From assembly GCA_903632075.3 (NCBI GenBank), contig CAHIKZ030002035.1:2850001-2914000 (forward strand): a stretch of 64,000 nt of DNA. Reading direction: 5' to 3'. The notes beneath the pieces are model-generated. The model was not told the DNA's origin, searched no databases, and saw only the letters and a program-made list of their open reading frames with translations. The stretch's first letter is position 1, and every line of letters starts with the position of its first letter. The DNA comes from Acanthosepion pharaonis (Eukaryota > Mollusca > Cephalopoda > Sepiida > Sepiidae). Shown one piece after another: positions 10,012-21,209 of this stretch. The position numbers and the translations under genes are program-made.

Positions 10012-10376
10012 GCGGCATACAGCAATATCACGTTTAAATACCGTAAGATCAGCGAAATTAAGCAACATCGAGCCTGCTCAGTATCTAGATGGGTGGCCGC
10101 TTGGGAATACCAGGTGATGTAAGCTTGGATGTGCAGGTGGTGTAATGGATAACGACTCGAATTTGGAAATTGGAGAGCCGAGATCAAATACAGTCAATAT
10201 ACAGTTATATTCACTTACGCACAAATACCCTTTTGGGGGAAATGGATGAATCCACCTTTTCTTAACTGGTAGAATTAAATTAAATCATTATTATCTCCAA
10301 AACCTTAATGTAAAAATATTTTCTGGCTTTAAATAACTTGCCAAAGGTTGATAGGCCTTAAAAGACAAATAAATAA
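10012..10376 (+). mobile_element. Composite 5S rRNA-tRNA SINE, best copy
   Basis: Bases 10012-10126 are a 5S rRNA-like sequence: ATATCACGTTTAAATACC, then GATCAGCGAAATTAAGCAAC, GATGGGTGGCCGCTTGGGAA and TACCAGGTGATGTAAGCTT, covering the conserved 5S blocks with one internal deletion of about nine bases. A tRNA-like unit follows at once (GGTGGTGTAATGGATAACG as A box region, GAGATCAAATAC as a weak B box at about 10178), then a body (CACTTACGCACAAATACCC) and a tail ending GGTTGATAGGCCTTAAAAGA. The internal promoter parts imply Pol III transcription. Related copies: 15.7, 24.8, 50.2 (tail only) and 57.9-58.1 kb. Confidence 0.85.
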
Positions 10377-10379
10377 AAA

Positions 10380-10800
10380 TTTAAACTAGGTACTATAAAC
10401 AAAATATATGCTTTTTTTTTTAACGAAATGAAAGCAAAAAATAGCTGCCCTTGTTTTAAAATATTTCCCAAAAATCAGGGAAATTTTTAGTACTTATTTT
10501 CAATAATGGATTGTATACTGAAAGACTCTCTGGAAATATTATTGGGCGGGTGTCTGTGTTTGATGTTCAGTTTTCGTTTTCGATATCTTTTGTGCACATT
10601 TTAATTTGGGGATCTTCGTCAAATGTTTTTACAATTAAAGAAAAACACCTTTATGACCAAAAATCTTAATAAATATTTTTTTTTTTTTTTTGTCACATGA
10701 CATTTTTTAATAATTTTGTTTTGTATTTGTTTAAAAAGAAAGAAAAATTGTGCAGGTGAAGTTTTTTTTTTTTTTTTTTAATTTTAAGTAACATTTTGTT
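10380..10800. other. AT-rich spacer with long T runs
   Basis: T runs near 10677 and 10763 dominate; nothing else seen. Confidence 0.45.
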
Positions 10801-10850
10801 AGATCTTCACTGGGTATCCTACACATCGCGACCTTGCGCCAGAGTAAGTT
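10801..10850 (+). mobile_element. Fragment of second SINE family
   Basis: GATCTTCACTGGGTATCCTA...GCGCCAGAG matches in register the middle of the SINEs at 36.7 and 52.2 kb (GATCCTCACTGGGTGCCC...GTGCCACAG). The head and tail are lost. Confidence 0.5.
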
Positions 10851-11282
10851 AAGTAAAAGTTTAAATAAACTGAGTGATTTCCTAAAGAAGATGGTTAGCG
10901 TTCAGTTTACCGGGAACGCCGCAGGTTAGCAGTAAGATTTCAAAATAAAAAGCGAAGTAATTGGACTTGGAGTATGTAAAACAAAAACAAAAAAACTATT
11001 AAAATAAAATAAAATACAACAAAGGCAGAAAAAGTTAGATGCTTGCTGGGTTTTCGGAAGTATAGAAAGAAAAAAAAACGAAGAGGTGTTTTATTTTTTG
11101 CTTCTCATCACCCGAAGTTGTATGTTGGCTTAGGACGCGTAATTAAGCGGCCCTTGTCAAGACAGGAAACCCAGAAAAAATTAGGGAGGTATTTTTTCGA
11201 ATATATATTGCGGAAAAGAAAAAGTACCTCCCAAAACTGAAAAGAAAACGATAAATTTCAAGCTTTTGGAAAACTTGTAGCG

Positions 11283-11356
11283 TGCCCGGTTAACAGAATA
11301 CGAACCTCCAAGCTTACGTACTGTATGCTAACCATTATGCTACGATGTTGTTTGAG
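11283..11356 (-). mobile_element. tRNA-like SINE head or tRNA pseudogene
   Basis: The minus strand reads GTAGCATAATGGTTAGCATA, a close A-box match, and 18 bases on GGAGGTTCGTATTC, a close B-box match. The anticodon arm and acceptor stem cannot be folded convincingly, so this is not a functional tRNA. It could be the head of a SINE whose body was not found elsewhere here. Confidence 0.55.
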
Positions 11357-11359
11357 TCA

Positions 11360-12865
11360 CAGATCTCTCTTCTTGCCTACATACAAACAACCTCACACAC
11401 ACAAAAAATTATGTTCATTTTTTAATTTATCTCTAATTCCTTGTAATCCAGATTTATTGCTACACAACATGCCTATTAACAGGAAAATGACACTTCGATA
11501 AAAATACTTTCAACGAAGTTACTTTTTTTGTCTTCCTTCCTTCCTTCTTAGGTGGGGATCACGCATTGACACAGAAACTCACCTACTTTAAACGTATATA
11601 CCCGCCTACATTTCGTCTTTCCATACGAATGCTACTGCTAGTTGTTATTTTTATTTATTGACACATGGGCTTTTTTACTCTCAGTTAATGTATTGTAACT
11701 GATTAGAACGAGTCGCGCTTACAAAGAGGAAAGGCTCGAGAGTGTGAAAAAAAAGTGGGGTTCCTAAAGTTCAACGACAAACTAGAGAAAGAACTCTGTC
11801 TCAGATTTATTTCTTCTTCTTTTGCAACGACAGTGAAGTCAACAACCATTACCTTTTTATTTATTTTTTTTTTTTTTGTCAAGTTCCCTTTAAAATTTAA
11901 AGGGTAAAAAATAGGTGTTTCTTTTTTGGGGGGATATTTTTTTTTTTTTTTTAGTTACTTTTATAAAACTGTGCCAAAAAGTCTTGACTACATATACCAA
12001 CAATACTGGAACATTTTTCGTTTTAAAAAAAATCAAGCTTGGAAAATAGAAAAGTTAAAATTTAAAAGGATACCGGTCCGGGTTTATTTACGGAGGACAA
12101 TGTGTTGAGTTGATACCAGTGTTTTCCTTTTTGACAGGTAATAATTCTTTCTTTTTTTTTCTTTTACTACAAAATTTTAAGAATTCAACATTATTTGTAC
12201 TTTTTCATAATTTTGGACGGGTTTGGGGTGTATTCTATTTTTACTTAGAATTTATATTTTTTATTCCATAATTTAAGCATTTAAATTCGAACTAAAAATA
12301 TTTATAAATTTATTTATCCTGTTCATAATATGTATCAATAAGTCTGAAGCCCCATGATGAAAATGAGACGGGGACTGATTTTTTTATTCAAAAGATTTTT
12401 ATTTTTTATCTTTTACATTGTCAATGCACCTAATTCAGTGGCGAATACTAATCACATAGGTCGAATATAATACGGTGAGTGGGGAGGGAGGGGTAATTTG
12501 AGATCAAAATAATTATGAACGAACTTTATTGAGATATACGGTAAACGACGTCGATCTCGCAATTCATTTTTCGTGATCCTCTGTCTAAAATGTCTGAACC
12601 CTACCAGTTGTTAAAACTTCTAACTACTCATATGGACTAAAAAAAACAAAAAAAAGTTATTCAAAGTATACTTATTCAATATCCTACAAATTAAAAAGTC
12701 ATTGCAGCAATTCTTTTAACAAACAGAATTAGTAAATATGCTGGATATAAATCTTTACAAAAAATTATTTTTTTTTTTTTTTTTTAAATAAAGTTAGAAA
12801 GATTAAAATTTAATCTTAGTATCCGAACAAATTAATATTTTTAAAATTTCAACATTTGATCTGGT
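11360..12865. other. AT-rich DNA, nothing recognised
   Basis: Many A/T homopolymers, including T runs near 11863 and 11938 and an inverted pairing near 11890. No coding, RNA or transposon signals were recognised. Confidence 0.5.
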
Positions 12866-12868
12866 ATT

Positions 12869-12875
12869 TTTTTTT

Positions 12876-12921
<46 letters not shown>
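12869..12921. repeat. Poly-T plus (TA)n tract
   Basis: A T run passes directly into about 20 TA dinucleotides. Confidence 0.95.
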
Positions 12922-12925
<4 letters not shown>

Positions 12926-13570
12926 GTTGGAATTTATTTCATTATTCGGACAGCCTTCGGTAACTTCTAATTTTGAGAAATAACATTTCCGACTGTAGAA
13001 ATTTAACATTTTTGTGGTTGAATATCTAACTTGATTAAATAAATGTTACCTTTTTTCAGTGTCTGAACGTTGAAATTTATTACTCTGCTGGTAGCTTTCT
13101 ATTTTAGCACCGCAAAAACAATAAATTAAATTTTATATTTTTTCTTGGGAACGAAAACATAACTGGTAGTATTAAGCCTTTTCTTTTCTCTTTAAAAATA
13201 GTAAAAATCCTCGTGTTGCTAATATTTAAACTACAATATCATCATCTCAATGATCATGATTTTCTTCCAATCTACCATTTTTCTGTTAAATTTTTTTTTA
13301 TTATTTTGATTTTTGACTTCTCCTTACATACTTATGACACACGTTGGAAAAGAAAGAATTAGAGTTTGTTTTGTTTTTTTTTGTTGTTGTTATAGACGAA
13401 AAGTAGGATGAAAAAAACAAATCTCCATTCCGATTTATTAAATTTTTTTTAAGCTATTTTAAATTTTACATTGTGATTTTGACAAAAGGTCATTGACTCA
13501 TCATTTACATTCGAATTTTAATATCTCTGTTTTTGTTTTGTTTTTTTTTGTTTTTTTTTTTTTGTTTTTT
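12922..13570. other. AT-rich spacer
   Basis: No feature recognised besides T-rich simple sequence at 13535-13572. Confidence 0.45.
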
Positions 13571-13965
13571 TTTCGCAACGTTTCGATCGGTCTATTGATC
13601 CGGGTAAAATTTAGGAAACTTCAAACAAGTCCTTATTCTACAGGGGTAGATTGTTTTTCTTCCGTTGTCCATGTTTCTAGGGATATTTCGTCTTGTTCTT
13701 TTTCTGTTCAGTTATTGCAAATCCTATTTCAGTTTCCTACTGAATCCGAGTTTGTACTCTAACACGGAACCAAGGATTGAAATCACAATATTCCACCAAA
13801 TTCAACGGACCCGGTAGTACAGACTCTGACAGTCACTATGAAAAAACAGTGCTAGCAATAAGTAAGCTGAAGCAGTAGCTTTAAAAAGGAAAAAAAAAAC
13901 TGGATATGGTTCAGTACAAACCCGGATCAATAGACATCTGAAGAAGGCCATAAAGCATAACGGCA
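13571..13965. mobile_element. Inverted-repeat element with hammerhead-like remnants
   Basis: A 16-base inverted pair, GTCTATTGATCCGGGT near 13590-13605 and ACCCGGATCAATAGAC near 13920-13935, bounds about 310 bases. The outer flank on the right reads CATCTGAAGAAGGCC...CGGCAAC and on the left (minus strand) CGATCGAAACGTTGCG. These are the two halves of the CTGANGA...GAAACGTT motif also seen in the foldback family, split between the arms. Target duplication was not found. Family unknown. Confidence 0.5.
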
Positions 13966-13987
13966 ACAAAAATTAGAACATTAGGAC

Positions 13988-14262
13988 TAGGCACGGTGGA
14001 GTAATGGATAACGGCTCGGATTGAGGAATCAGAGAGCCGAATGCGTTTTACGTTCACTACCCTTGGAAAAGGTATACTCTACCCCATCCCCAAGCTATGG
14101 GTAAAAATAGGACAGACTGGGTTCTATATCTTTGGATGGCAACTGGTCTACTGCAGAAAGAAATGGCAATATACTGCGGGACAAAATCAGGCTCGTCAGT
14201 CATGTATCGAAAGATACATGATCGCCTAAGCATGTATCACGCATGACACATCACTGACTGAT
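13988..14262 (+). mobile_element. tRNA-derived SINE with GCAACTGGTCTAC body
   Basis: The head GGCACGGTGGAGTAATGGAT and the CGGCTCGGA...GAGAGCCGA hairpin are tRNA-like, and resemble the tRNA unit of the 5S-tRNA SINE. The middle (CTACCCTTGGAAAAGGTAT) is shared with that SINE, but the 3' half (from about 14136) is a different body, shared with 5068-5205. No 5S unit precedes it. It may be a subfamily formed by body exchange. Confidence 0.75.
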
Positions 14263-14264
14263 AC

Positions 14265-15130
14265 TGAAATGTAAATAATAACTTAATTTCTCATCCCCAA
14301 AATTCGGACAATAACAATAATAAATTTCTTCATATATAGAATGAGAAACTGGTCGAACTGAAAACTTAAGCACCTTTGTATTCGTGCAAAAAAAAAAAAA
14401 TGTAATCAATGTCAGTGCTTCAGATAAACGATTTTTAACTCAATAATGCGCTTACTAACCTAATTTTGGCATTGAGACAGTGGAATTAATGAATTCCAAA
14501 ATGGTTATTAAATAATCAGTACCAGATTTTTTTTTTTTTTTTTTTTTTTTTGTAATAATATACTGGAGTCCACGGCGGGCATTGTCATTAAAAGATGGAT
14601 TTTAAACAGAAACTTTTCTCGAAAGTCAAAAAAATCCAATTGTCCAGTTTCCAAAACGGCTTTCTTTCCCTAATGATGGACTAAAAACTTTCGTGATCAA
14701 ATATCACACTTTTTAATTGTTTGAATGTAATTGTAAAAAATATTTAATTTTAGTTATTTAGTATCTGTCAGTGCCAGGACCTTGGAAAATAATGCCTGGC
14801 TCGTTCTCTTTTAGTTTTAACTCAACTGACAACGACTAATTTGGAGCAAGAATTTAGAGAATAATTATAGAATAATTATACCTCAAAATTTTGTAATGAC
14901 AGCAGTACATACTTAGTTTGGCTTTTTTTTTTTTTTTATCATTCAGTTTTCAAGTTTAAGAATCGAACTCCTCAACTCGCTCATCATAACTCTCACAGCG
15001 AAGTGCCCATACCTTTTTTTTTAAGCATGTTTTTGCACTGAAATCCAGAGTTGCGACGGCCTGGTCCGCATTCCTATGCACTATTTATCATTCGTATTTC
15101 CAATGATTAACTAAAAGATTAGTATACCAT
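14265..15130. other. AT-rich spacer
   Basis: T runs near 14527 and 14922; nothing else recognised. Confidence 0.45.
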
Positions 15131-15134
15131 GATT

Positions 15135-15217
15135 TAAAAAAAAAAAAAAAAAAAATGTCCCCAACTCAATAAAAAAAAAAAAAAAAATGTCCCCAACTCA
15201 ATAAAAAAAAAAAAAAA
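15135..15217. repeat. Homopolymer-bounded tandem duplication
   Basis: ATGTCCCCAACTCAAT occurs twice (15155-15170, 15187-15202), with period 32 and with A runs before, between and after. It is probably a replication-slippage duplication within a retroelement tail. Confidence 0.85.
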
Positions 15218-15409
15218 GTGTTATCATCAAAAATCAAAATCTTTGAAGACTAAGAGGAAAGGATTCTTCGTATTTTATTTCATCTTTTTTTTAGAACCTT
15301 CGGCGTTTTAGTTAACTTTCTTTCTTTTTTATTCTGCGAGTCGAGAAAGATAAAGATTAGTATAGGAAATTTTAGCATTTTCTTTTCTTTTCTTTTTTTT
15401 CGGTGAAAA

Positions 15410-15620
15410 ACATTGATTTGGAAATTCTTGCAAAAATCAAATGATTGTCGGATTTTAATAAAACATTCAGGACTTATTCACAAATGAATTTTATTTTAGA
15501 AATGTTTTCTTTTAGAAAATCTTGGTAAAAATATATATATATATTTTTTTATTTTTATTTTTTTTTTAGTTATTATCCGCCCCACCACACACACTTATTT
15601 AATTTTATAAAATTTCGAGA
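15410..15620 (+). repeat. AT-rich dispersed family, partial copy
   Basis: TTGATTTGGAAATTCTTGCA, then TTCAGGACTTATTCA and AGAAAATCTTGGTAAAA, match copies at 22.1 kb (same orientation) and at 26.5 and 31.5 kb (inverted). No coding capacity or terminal structure was recognised. Confidence 0.65.
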
Positions 15621-15735
15621 AATACAGTTATTTTTGAGCTTATGTTTAATGTTTATATTAGTTTAAAAGCAGAACTCCTTGGAGAATTTTTAAATCAATT
15701 TCAGGAAGCCCACTTTTCATACAATCAATGTCAAA

Positions 15736-16033
15736 TCTGGGAGAGCACTTTGTAATTACCAGGTGCTGTAGTTATGGCAGGTATAATGGGTAACAGCTTG
15801 GAATTGAAAATCTGAGAGCAGAGTTCTAATTCTAGTTGGGTTTGTTATATTCACTTATGCACAAATACCCTCGGAAAAGTATGAATCCATCTCTTCTTCC
15901 CCCAGATATGGGTTAATTAGTAAGATTCGTATCAGTAAAGTATTATTGTCTGAAAAAAATATTCTTACAATCAAAAAATATTTTCTGGCTTTAAATCACC
16001 TGCTAAAGGTTGATAAGCCATAAAAGAAACAGA
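15736..16033 (+). mobile_element. 5S-tRNA SINE, copy 2 (5S part truncated)
   Basis: Only the 3' end of the 5S unit remains (ATTACCAGGTGCTGTAG at about 15754), directly followed by the tRNA-like unit GGTATAATGGGTAACAGC and the same body and tail as at 10.1 kb (TTTTCTGGCTTTAAATCACC ... GGTTGATAAGCC). Confidence 0.8.
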
Positions 16034-16034
16034 T

Positions 16035-16555
16035 GAATTGGTGCATCAACAAACCTGGTACTCATGAAAATCTCGGCACTAAAATCCTTCTTTAATGATT
16101 AAATAAGGATTTTAGGGATGAAATTTTCATTGAGATTGAAGTTTAATCTCAATAACTTTCAATGTAAATCAATGCATTTAGAACAAGCATCCAAACACAC
16201 CAGAATCCTTTTTCCTTTCTTAACAACTGTTTTTGCTCTTTCATTTGAGTCCCTAATGCGATGCTGCTGGATTGGCCTATGATTTGGACGCAATGTATTC
16301 ATTTGAAAACCTTTTTAAAAGTAAAATCAGTTAACAAAATACTCAAAAAATCTATATACCTGATCTTTTCATTCTTTCTTTTCCCCGGCTGCATCTTTTT
16401 CAGCCTTCTTTTCAGTGTCTCTCACATCTGGTAACCTTTTTTTCCCTTGAAATTTCAAACAGTTGAGTATCTTTTTTAGCATTTAGAAATTCTGGATTTT
16501 AATTTTTAATCTTTAAAATCTGATATAATGGAATATGCATACACCTGTGTTCCCC
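16035..16555. other. AT-rich spacer
   Basis: No feature recognised. Confidence 0.45.
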
Positions 16556-16564
16556 CTCACTGGA

Positions 16565-16675
16565 ATATGATTGGCTGGTGTCTGTCATAAATACAGACAG
16601 ACGTGTAGGTACGACAGAGTTTAAGTCTATGATGACGCCCATTGGACCCTGCCATTGGCTATCCTATTGGTCTAC
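16565..16675 (-). promoter_or_regulatory. CCAAT-box cluster
   Basis: ATTGG, the reverse of the CCAAT box, occurs at 16570, 16641, 16654 and 16666, the last three spaced 12-13 bases apart. A GATGACG motif resembling a CRE half site lies at about 16631. The stretch is less AT-rich than its flanks. NF-Y sites of this kind occur in promoters, but no TATA box, initiator or exon was identified nearby, so it may be part of an unknown repeat. Confidence 0.3.
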
Positions 16676-16852
16676 ATCATTTGCCTAAGCATATTACCTG
16701 CAACTACGAGTACCAGTTGATTACTGCTACCGTGTACTACTTGGTTATAGTAGCCAAACCACTTAGCTACTTCAATCAAATGTATCCCTTTCCGGGACAT
16801 CAAAATCAATACTAGATTTTACAGTGGGTAAAATGGTTTTTAAGTCCTGTCC

Positions 16853-16876
16853 TTTTTTTTTTTTTTTTTTTTTTTT
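16853..16876. repeat. Poly-T run (24)
   Basis: Uninterrupted T run; possibly the tail of a minus-strand retroelement. Confidence 0.9.
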
Positions 16877-17690
16877 AGTAGCTTTCAGAATGTTAATTTA
16901 ACTCCTTAACATTACAAGAGTTGAGACTTTCACTGCATAAATATAAAATAAACTAAAAATTTACATAAAATAGAACTGTATATCTTAATCAGTCCTGACA
17001 TGAACTCCAATCATTTCTAAAGTTTGTTACTTTGTCGACTTCTTATTTTAAACAAACGACTTTTAAAGAAATTTGTGGAATTGTCCCACATGAAATTAAT
17101 GAATGGAACAAATTACCCAAGAAATAATTAGAGAAATGTCTGTAATGAATGAGTCAGCATTGGTAAGTGATAAAACCTCCAGTTATTATGATGTCTGTAT
17201 ATCTAAAGTTGTTTATCTATTTATATGCATCAATGACAAAGCAAAATAGTGCCTTCAAACACTGATTTTTCTCTGACTCATTCCCATTCTTTACAAATTG
17301 CTTTGTTTACATTAGGATACAAAACTAAACAGATATATGTATTTTGAGAGAGAAAAATCTACATTTAAAGGTACTATTTAACTTTGCTTGGTCATCAATG
17401 CACTCTGTAGCAGAGAGGTCAAAGCATATCTTATCTAATTCATTAAATTAATTTCCATGAGAAATGAATGGATTTGGTTTCTACAAGCACAGGAATGGAT
17501 TGATTAATTAAGTTTAAAAGTAGTATGTGGTCTTCAATTTTTTAATATAATGTTCTACTTAGTCTCACCAGTTTAAGAAAGATGTTGATTTTGAAGGAAT
17601 ATTTAATTGAGGAATGTAGGTGTAATGTTATCAAATGTGGGATGTGATTCTGACCATTGTTGGTTCATGTAACAGCAGGAAATTTCAGAG
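16877..17690. other. AT-rich spacer
   Basis: Nothing recognised. Confidence 0.45.
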
Positions 17691-17694
17691 ACAA

Positions 17695-18250
17695 CTAACT
17701 TTTTTCTATGTGCCATATCCCTTCAGGATATTGGGGATCATGACTCTCCACAATTTCCAGTCCTTTGTAACTCTTAATAAATTTGTGTTTTTGTTATCTC
17801 TCCTAAACCCTGTTCCACCATCTATTTACTCAAACTCACTAAGTAGGTTATGCATTGTTTTCCTTGGGCCACTCTTGCCTTTAATTTGTTCTGTGAGTAT
17901 CAAATTTTCCAAGCCCTCTTTCCTCATATGCCCTAGAAATTTCTGATGTTAAGTATAAATTTTTGTTTCTATTTTCTATAAAACTTCATCATTGCTCACA
18001 TGTTTGGTCCATGGTATTCACAACATCCTTTTATAGAACCAAATTTCTGTTGACTCTTCTTCCATCTGTGAGTAGACTGTCCTGCATTCAATACCATATA
18101 GGAGGACTAATATTACATAACAGTTCAGTATTCTTTTCTTTTGTTTCTAACAATTTTTTTCTAATTCTTAATAAAATCCCATCAGAATGTTTGTCTGATA
18201 AACAATTATTACAAGTGCAAATACCTCCAAAATACTTGGCAGATATAGTT
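17695..18250 (-). mobile_element. RTE-like LINE 3' region (decayed)
   Basis: The plus strand opens with TATGTGCCATATCCCTTCAGGA, the 3' end of the LINE in reverse. Minus-strand translation gives YFGGICT near 18240 (the YLG block), ...ETKEKNTELL..., IKGCCEYHGPN near 18010 and the MRKE-like block near 17920. Frames are interrupted throughout. It is truncated upstream of the reverse transcriptase catalytic core. Confidence 0.8.
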
Positions 18251-18539
18251 GTAGACCTACCATGTATTATTTTTGAACCAATTAGAAAGTAACAATAATA
18301 ACACCTTTGACCACTCCTGCAAATTTGAGAAAAAGATTTTTTGCAAGCCAGTGTGAAATTATTTTCTAACCAATGAAAAATTTCAAAAAGTTTACACTAA
18401 AGTGAAATTAGATTTTTTATATCTGTAAGGGGGATTCAAAATCTAATTTTAAATTTCCTACACAGGAAGTCATGCAGACCGTGAGACTTGGAGAGCCGAT
18501 ATTTATGAAGCAGGTTTGAGTATGTTGTATGCTAAAGAG

Positions 18540-19675
18540 TTAAATAGTATTTAAATCAATTGAAATCGGAACCCTGACCATCTATACATTGGTCATCCAG
18601 TTACAAGTTTATTTATGCCTTATAATAAAACTCTAAAGATATGACAAGAAATCTTTGAATGCAGTTTCTGCATCTTTACAATGCAATATCTTTTTGCATA
18701 AAATATTGTCAAGTGCTTGAAAAAGTGGTAGTCAGTGGGCATGAAATCGGAAGAATATGGTGGATGTGGCAAAGTCTCATATTCCAAGTTGGTGAGCTTC
18801 TGCAGTATCATCCTGGTAACATGTGGCTGAGAATAATCATGAAGCAGAATTAGACCTTGTTGATTAATAAGTGCCGGTCGCATTTTGATTAACTGAAAGT
18901 GCATTTCATCAAGTTGCTGACAATAAATTTCGGCAGTGATCCTCTGATTAGATTCCAGAAATTTGTAATGGATGATACCAATGGTGGACCACCAAAGTGT
19001 CGCCATAATCTTCTGTTGGTGCAATTTTGGTTTTGGAAAGTGTTTGTGTCCTTTGTCATAATCAAGCTGTTGAGTCTATCATTTACAATTGTCATAGAGT
19101 GACCATTTTGTATCACAAGTCATTATTTGATCAAGAAATGGGTCATTTGAATTTCATAGATGCAGCATCAAACCCACTTCAAAATGTTGGATTGTTTGAC
19201 TTTTACTGATTTCATGAAACTTTGATGTGGGTTTTGTTTGACTAGTGTTTTCAAATGACGATTGACATCCTCTACTATCTTGATCTTCAAGACTCGTATT
19301 TCCACTGTGGAACTTCAGGGACCAGCACCATACTGTCTGATCACAAGCGGATCCTTCACCCCATGCTCTGTTAATGTTGGCAGCAGTTTGAGAAGCATGA
19401 AGTCCTGCAAAAAAAAAGTAAACGTATCTCTTTCTTTTTCTCCTTATTCAAGATGAGCGGTATATAATGTTTGAAATTAAATATTGATATAAAATTAGCA
19501 AAGAGATCACTTTCATCCATTAGGAATAAGTAATATATTTTTGTGTAACTATTATAATAGAACACAAAAAGTTTATTCTAAGATCTTATTTTCTAAACAG
19601 CCTAGAAATAGATTTGAATACAATTAAAAGGTCTATTCAAAAATTGGACATTTTCCAAACAACCTAATAATTATA
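18540..19675 (-). mobile_element. Mariner transposase relic
   Basis: The minus strand encodes, in broken frames, a mariner-type DD34D transposase. The N-terminal helix-turn-helix region is readable around 19400-19260 (AANINRAWGEGSACD, then SGNTSLED). The catalytic half lies in the open frame 18620-19024: ATLWWSTIGIIHY, then LLHDYSQPH with the second catalytic Asp, then HPPYSSDFMPTDYHFF with the third (DYHFF). The C-terminus is recognisable near 18590. TTAGGTTGTTTGGAAAA on the minus strand near 19670 resembles a mariner inverted-repeat end; the opposite end was not found near 18.4 kb. Frameshifts and stops make it inactive. Confidence 0.88.
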
Positions 19676-19799
19676 ATAGAATTACCCTAATTAACAGTGT
19701 TGCACTGACCAAATCCCTTTTGTTTTGATGTAAGTTATCTCTAACATCTGTCCTATCATTTATTCCTTCACCAGCTCTCCAACCTGTGACCATCTGATT

Positions 19800-20940
19800 A
19801 CTATACTTTTATGTTTACCATTATTTCTGTTTGGTCAAGCGAGCTCTGACATTCATGAATCTATCATACCAACCATTACAGTCCTGCATCAAGGTCGGAA
19901 GGTCATTAGAGTGGAATTCTTTGTCATAGCTGATAGGTAATTGCTGAGGGATCAGACTGTCTAGTGCCATGGCTAGATGTCCAGAGCAGTAGATCACTAA
20001 CAAGTTCATTTTTCATTGCCAGCAATGTCCTGCAAACTGCATTTTTCATTCATGTAAAACTAGAAATATCAGGAATAAGTTCATAGAGCTGTGATTTGAT
20101 TTGGATGTTGTCTCTAAGAGATGTTAAGTGTAGGTTCCATCAAGATTAGACTCTAGGGTTTTAGTTAATGTCCAAGCAATGGCACCATACATTAAAACTA
20201 ACTCTACAGTTGCTTGAAAGTATCTGTTTGAGAATGTCCGGTAGATCAAATTTCCAGATTACATCCATTTTATTAAATGTGGCCCAGGCTTTATCTATGA
20301 AAATTTTCAAATCCTTTTCAGTAGAATTTATTTTGCTTCCGAGGTATGTAAAAGCTTTGACAGATTTTATTGATTCACCCAAGACAGTTTGTATTGAGCC
20401 TTGCTGGTTGAAGCTTATGAATTCTGTTTTCGATTCATCGACATCTTTCCAACATTGTTAGCAGCATTTTCTAAATGATGTAGAACTGTGGCATTGGTAA
20501 TGGTGTCTGTAGTGATAGCTAACTCATCTCCATAGTCAATATCGGTCAACTTTTTGCAGGATATTGACTCGAGTCTTTGTGATAAAGTAAAACCTAGATG
20601 ATGTTTGTCAAGGGAAGTTCTCATTATGTAGTCAGGGGTAATAACAGAGAGAAAAGGTGCAAGGGTATCTCCCTGAAGGACCCAGGCTTTGATGTCAAAG
20701 AAGCTAGTTTCTCTGCCTGGGGATCTACCAAAGACTTGGTATTTTTGTATAGCATCATTATGGCAGCTACAGTCTTGGTGGAGTGCCATATGCCAGAAGG
20801 ATTTTCATCGTTGTACAGAATTGAAGGCTTTAGAGAAATCTACAAAAAGTAAGGCGGCTTGTAGATTCTTATGTCTTTACACCCTCAATAATATGCCAGG
20901 ATTTATCCAACAGTCAATCTATTTTATTGAAAGCCATTTT

Positions 20941-20971
<31 letters not shown>

Positions 20972-21205
20972 GAGCACCTTCTCTACTTCAGGCTGTATTC
21001 TGTTGAAAAGCATTGAGTTGTATATTTTTGCTGCAATGAAGGTGGGTGTGATTCCTCTACAGTTTTTGTGCCAATCCTAGATCTCCTTTCTTTGGCAAGA
21101 GAAGTATGCATCCTTCTGTCCATTTTTCTATGACTACTCCATTATATGTGGCATTACAGAGTTGAAGTAGAATATCATTGAAATCATCCACCACCACAAG
21201 AGCTT
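19800..21205 (-). mobile_element. LINE reverse transcriptase relic, third lineage
   Basis: Read on the minus strand from 21205 downwards: DDFNDILLQLCN, then an AAKIYNSML-like block near 21030, FVDFSKAFNSV (palm motif A) near 20840, GDTLAPFLS near 20675, then IDYGDELAI near 20540 where YADD is expected, then AFTYLGSKI near 20340 and a C-terminal NDLPTLMQD...RLTKQK block ending near 19821. The order and motifs are those of a non-LTR reverse transcriptase and differ from the other two lineages here. The change of YADD to YGDE would destroy catalysis. A 29-base T run at 20943-20971 (A on the coding strand) interrupts it, possibly an inserted tail. Confidence 0.85.
20943..20971. repeat. Poly-T run (29) inside LINE relic
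   Basis: The run splits the LINE reading frame between the AKIYN and motif A regions, so it arose after insertion, by expansion or by insertion of a poly-A tail. Confidence 0.9.
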
Positions 21206-21209
21206 ACAA

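Noticed and set aside
10012..10126. Functional 5S rRNA gene
   Set aside because: It has an internal deletion and many changes and is joined to a SINE in several copies; it is a 5S-derived SINE module.
11283..11356. Functional tRNA gene on the minus strand
   Set aside because: A and B boxes are good but no anticodon arm or acceptor stem can be paired.
18620..19024. Intact transposase gene
   Set aside because: The catalytic half is open but the N-terminal half is in other frames with stops, and the C-terminus is shifted.
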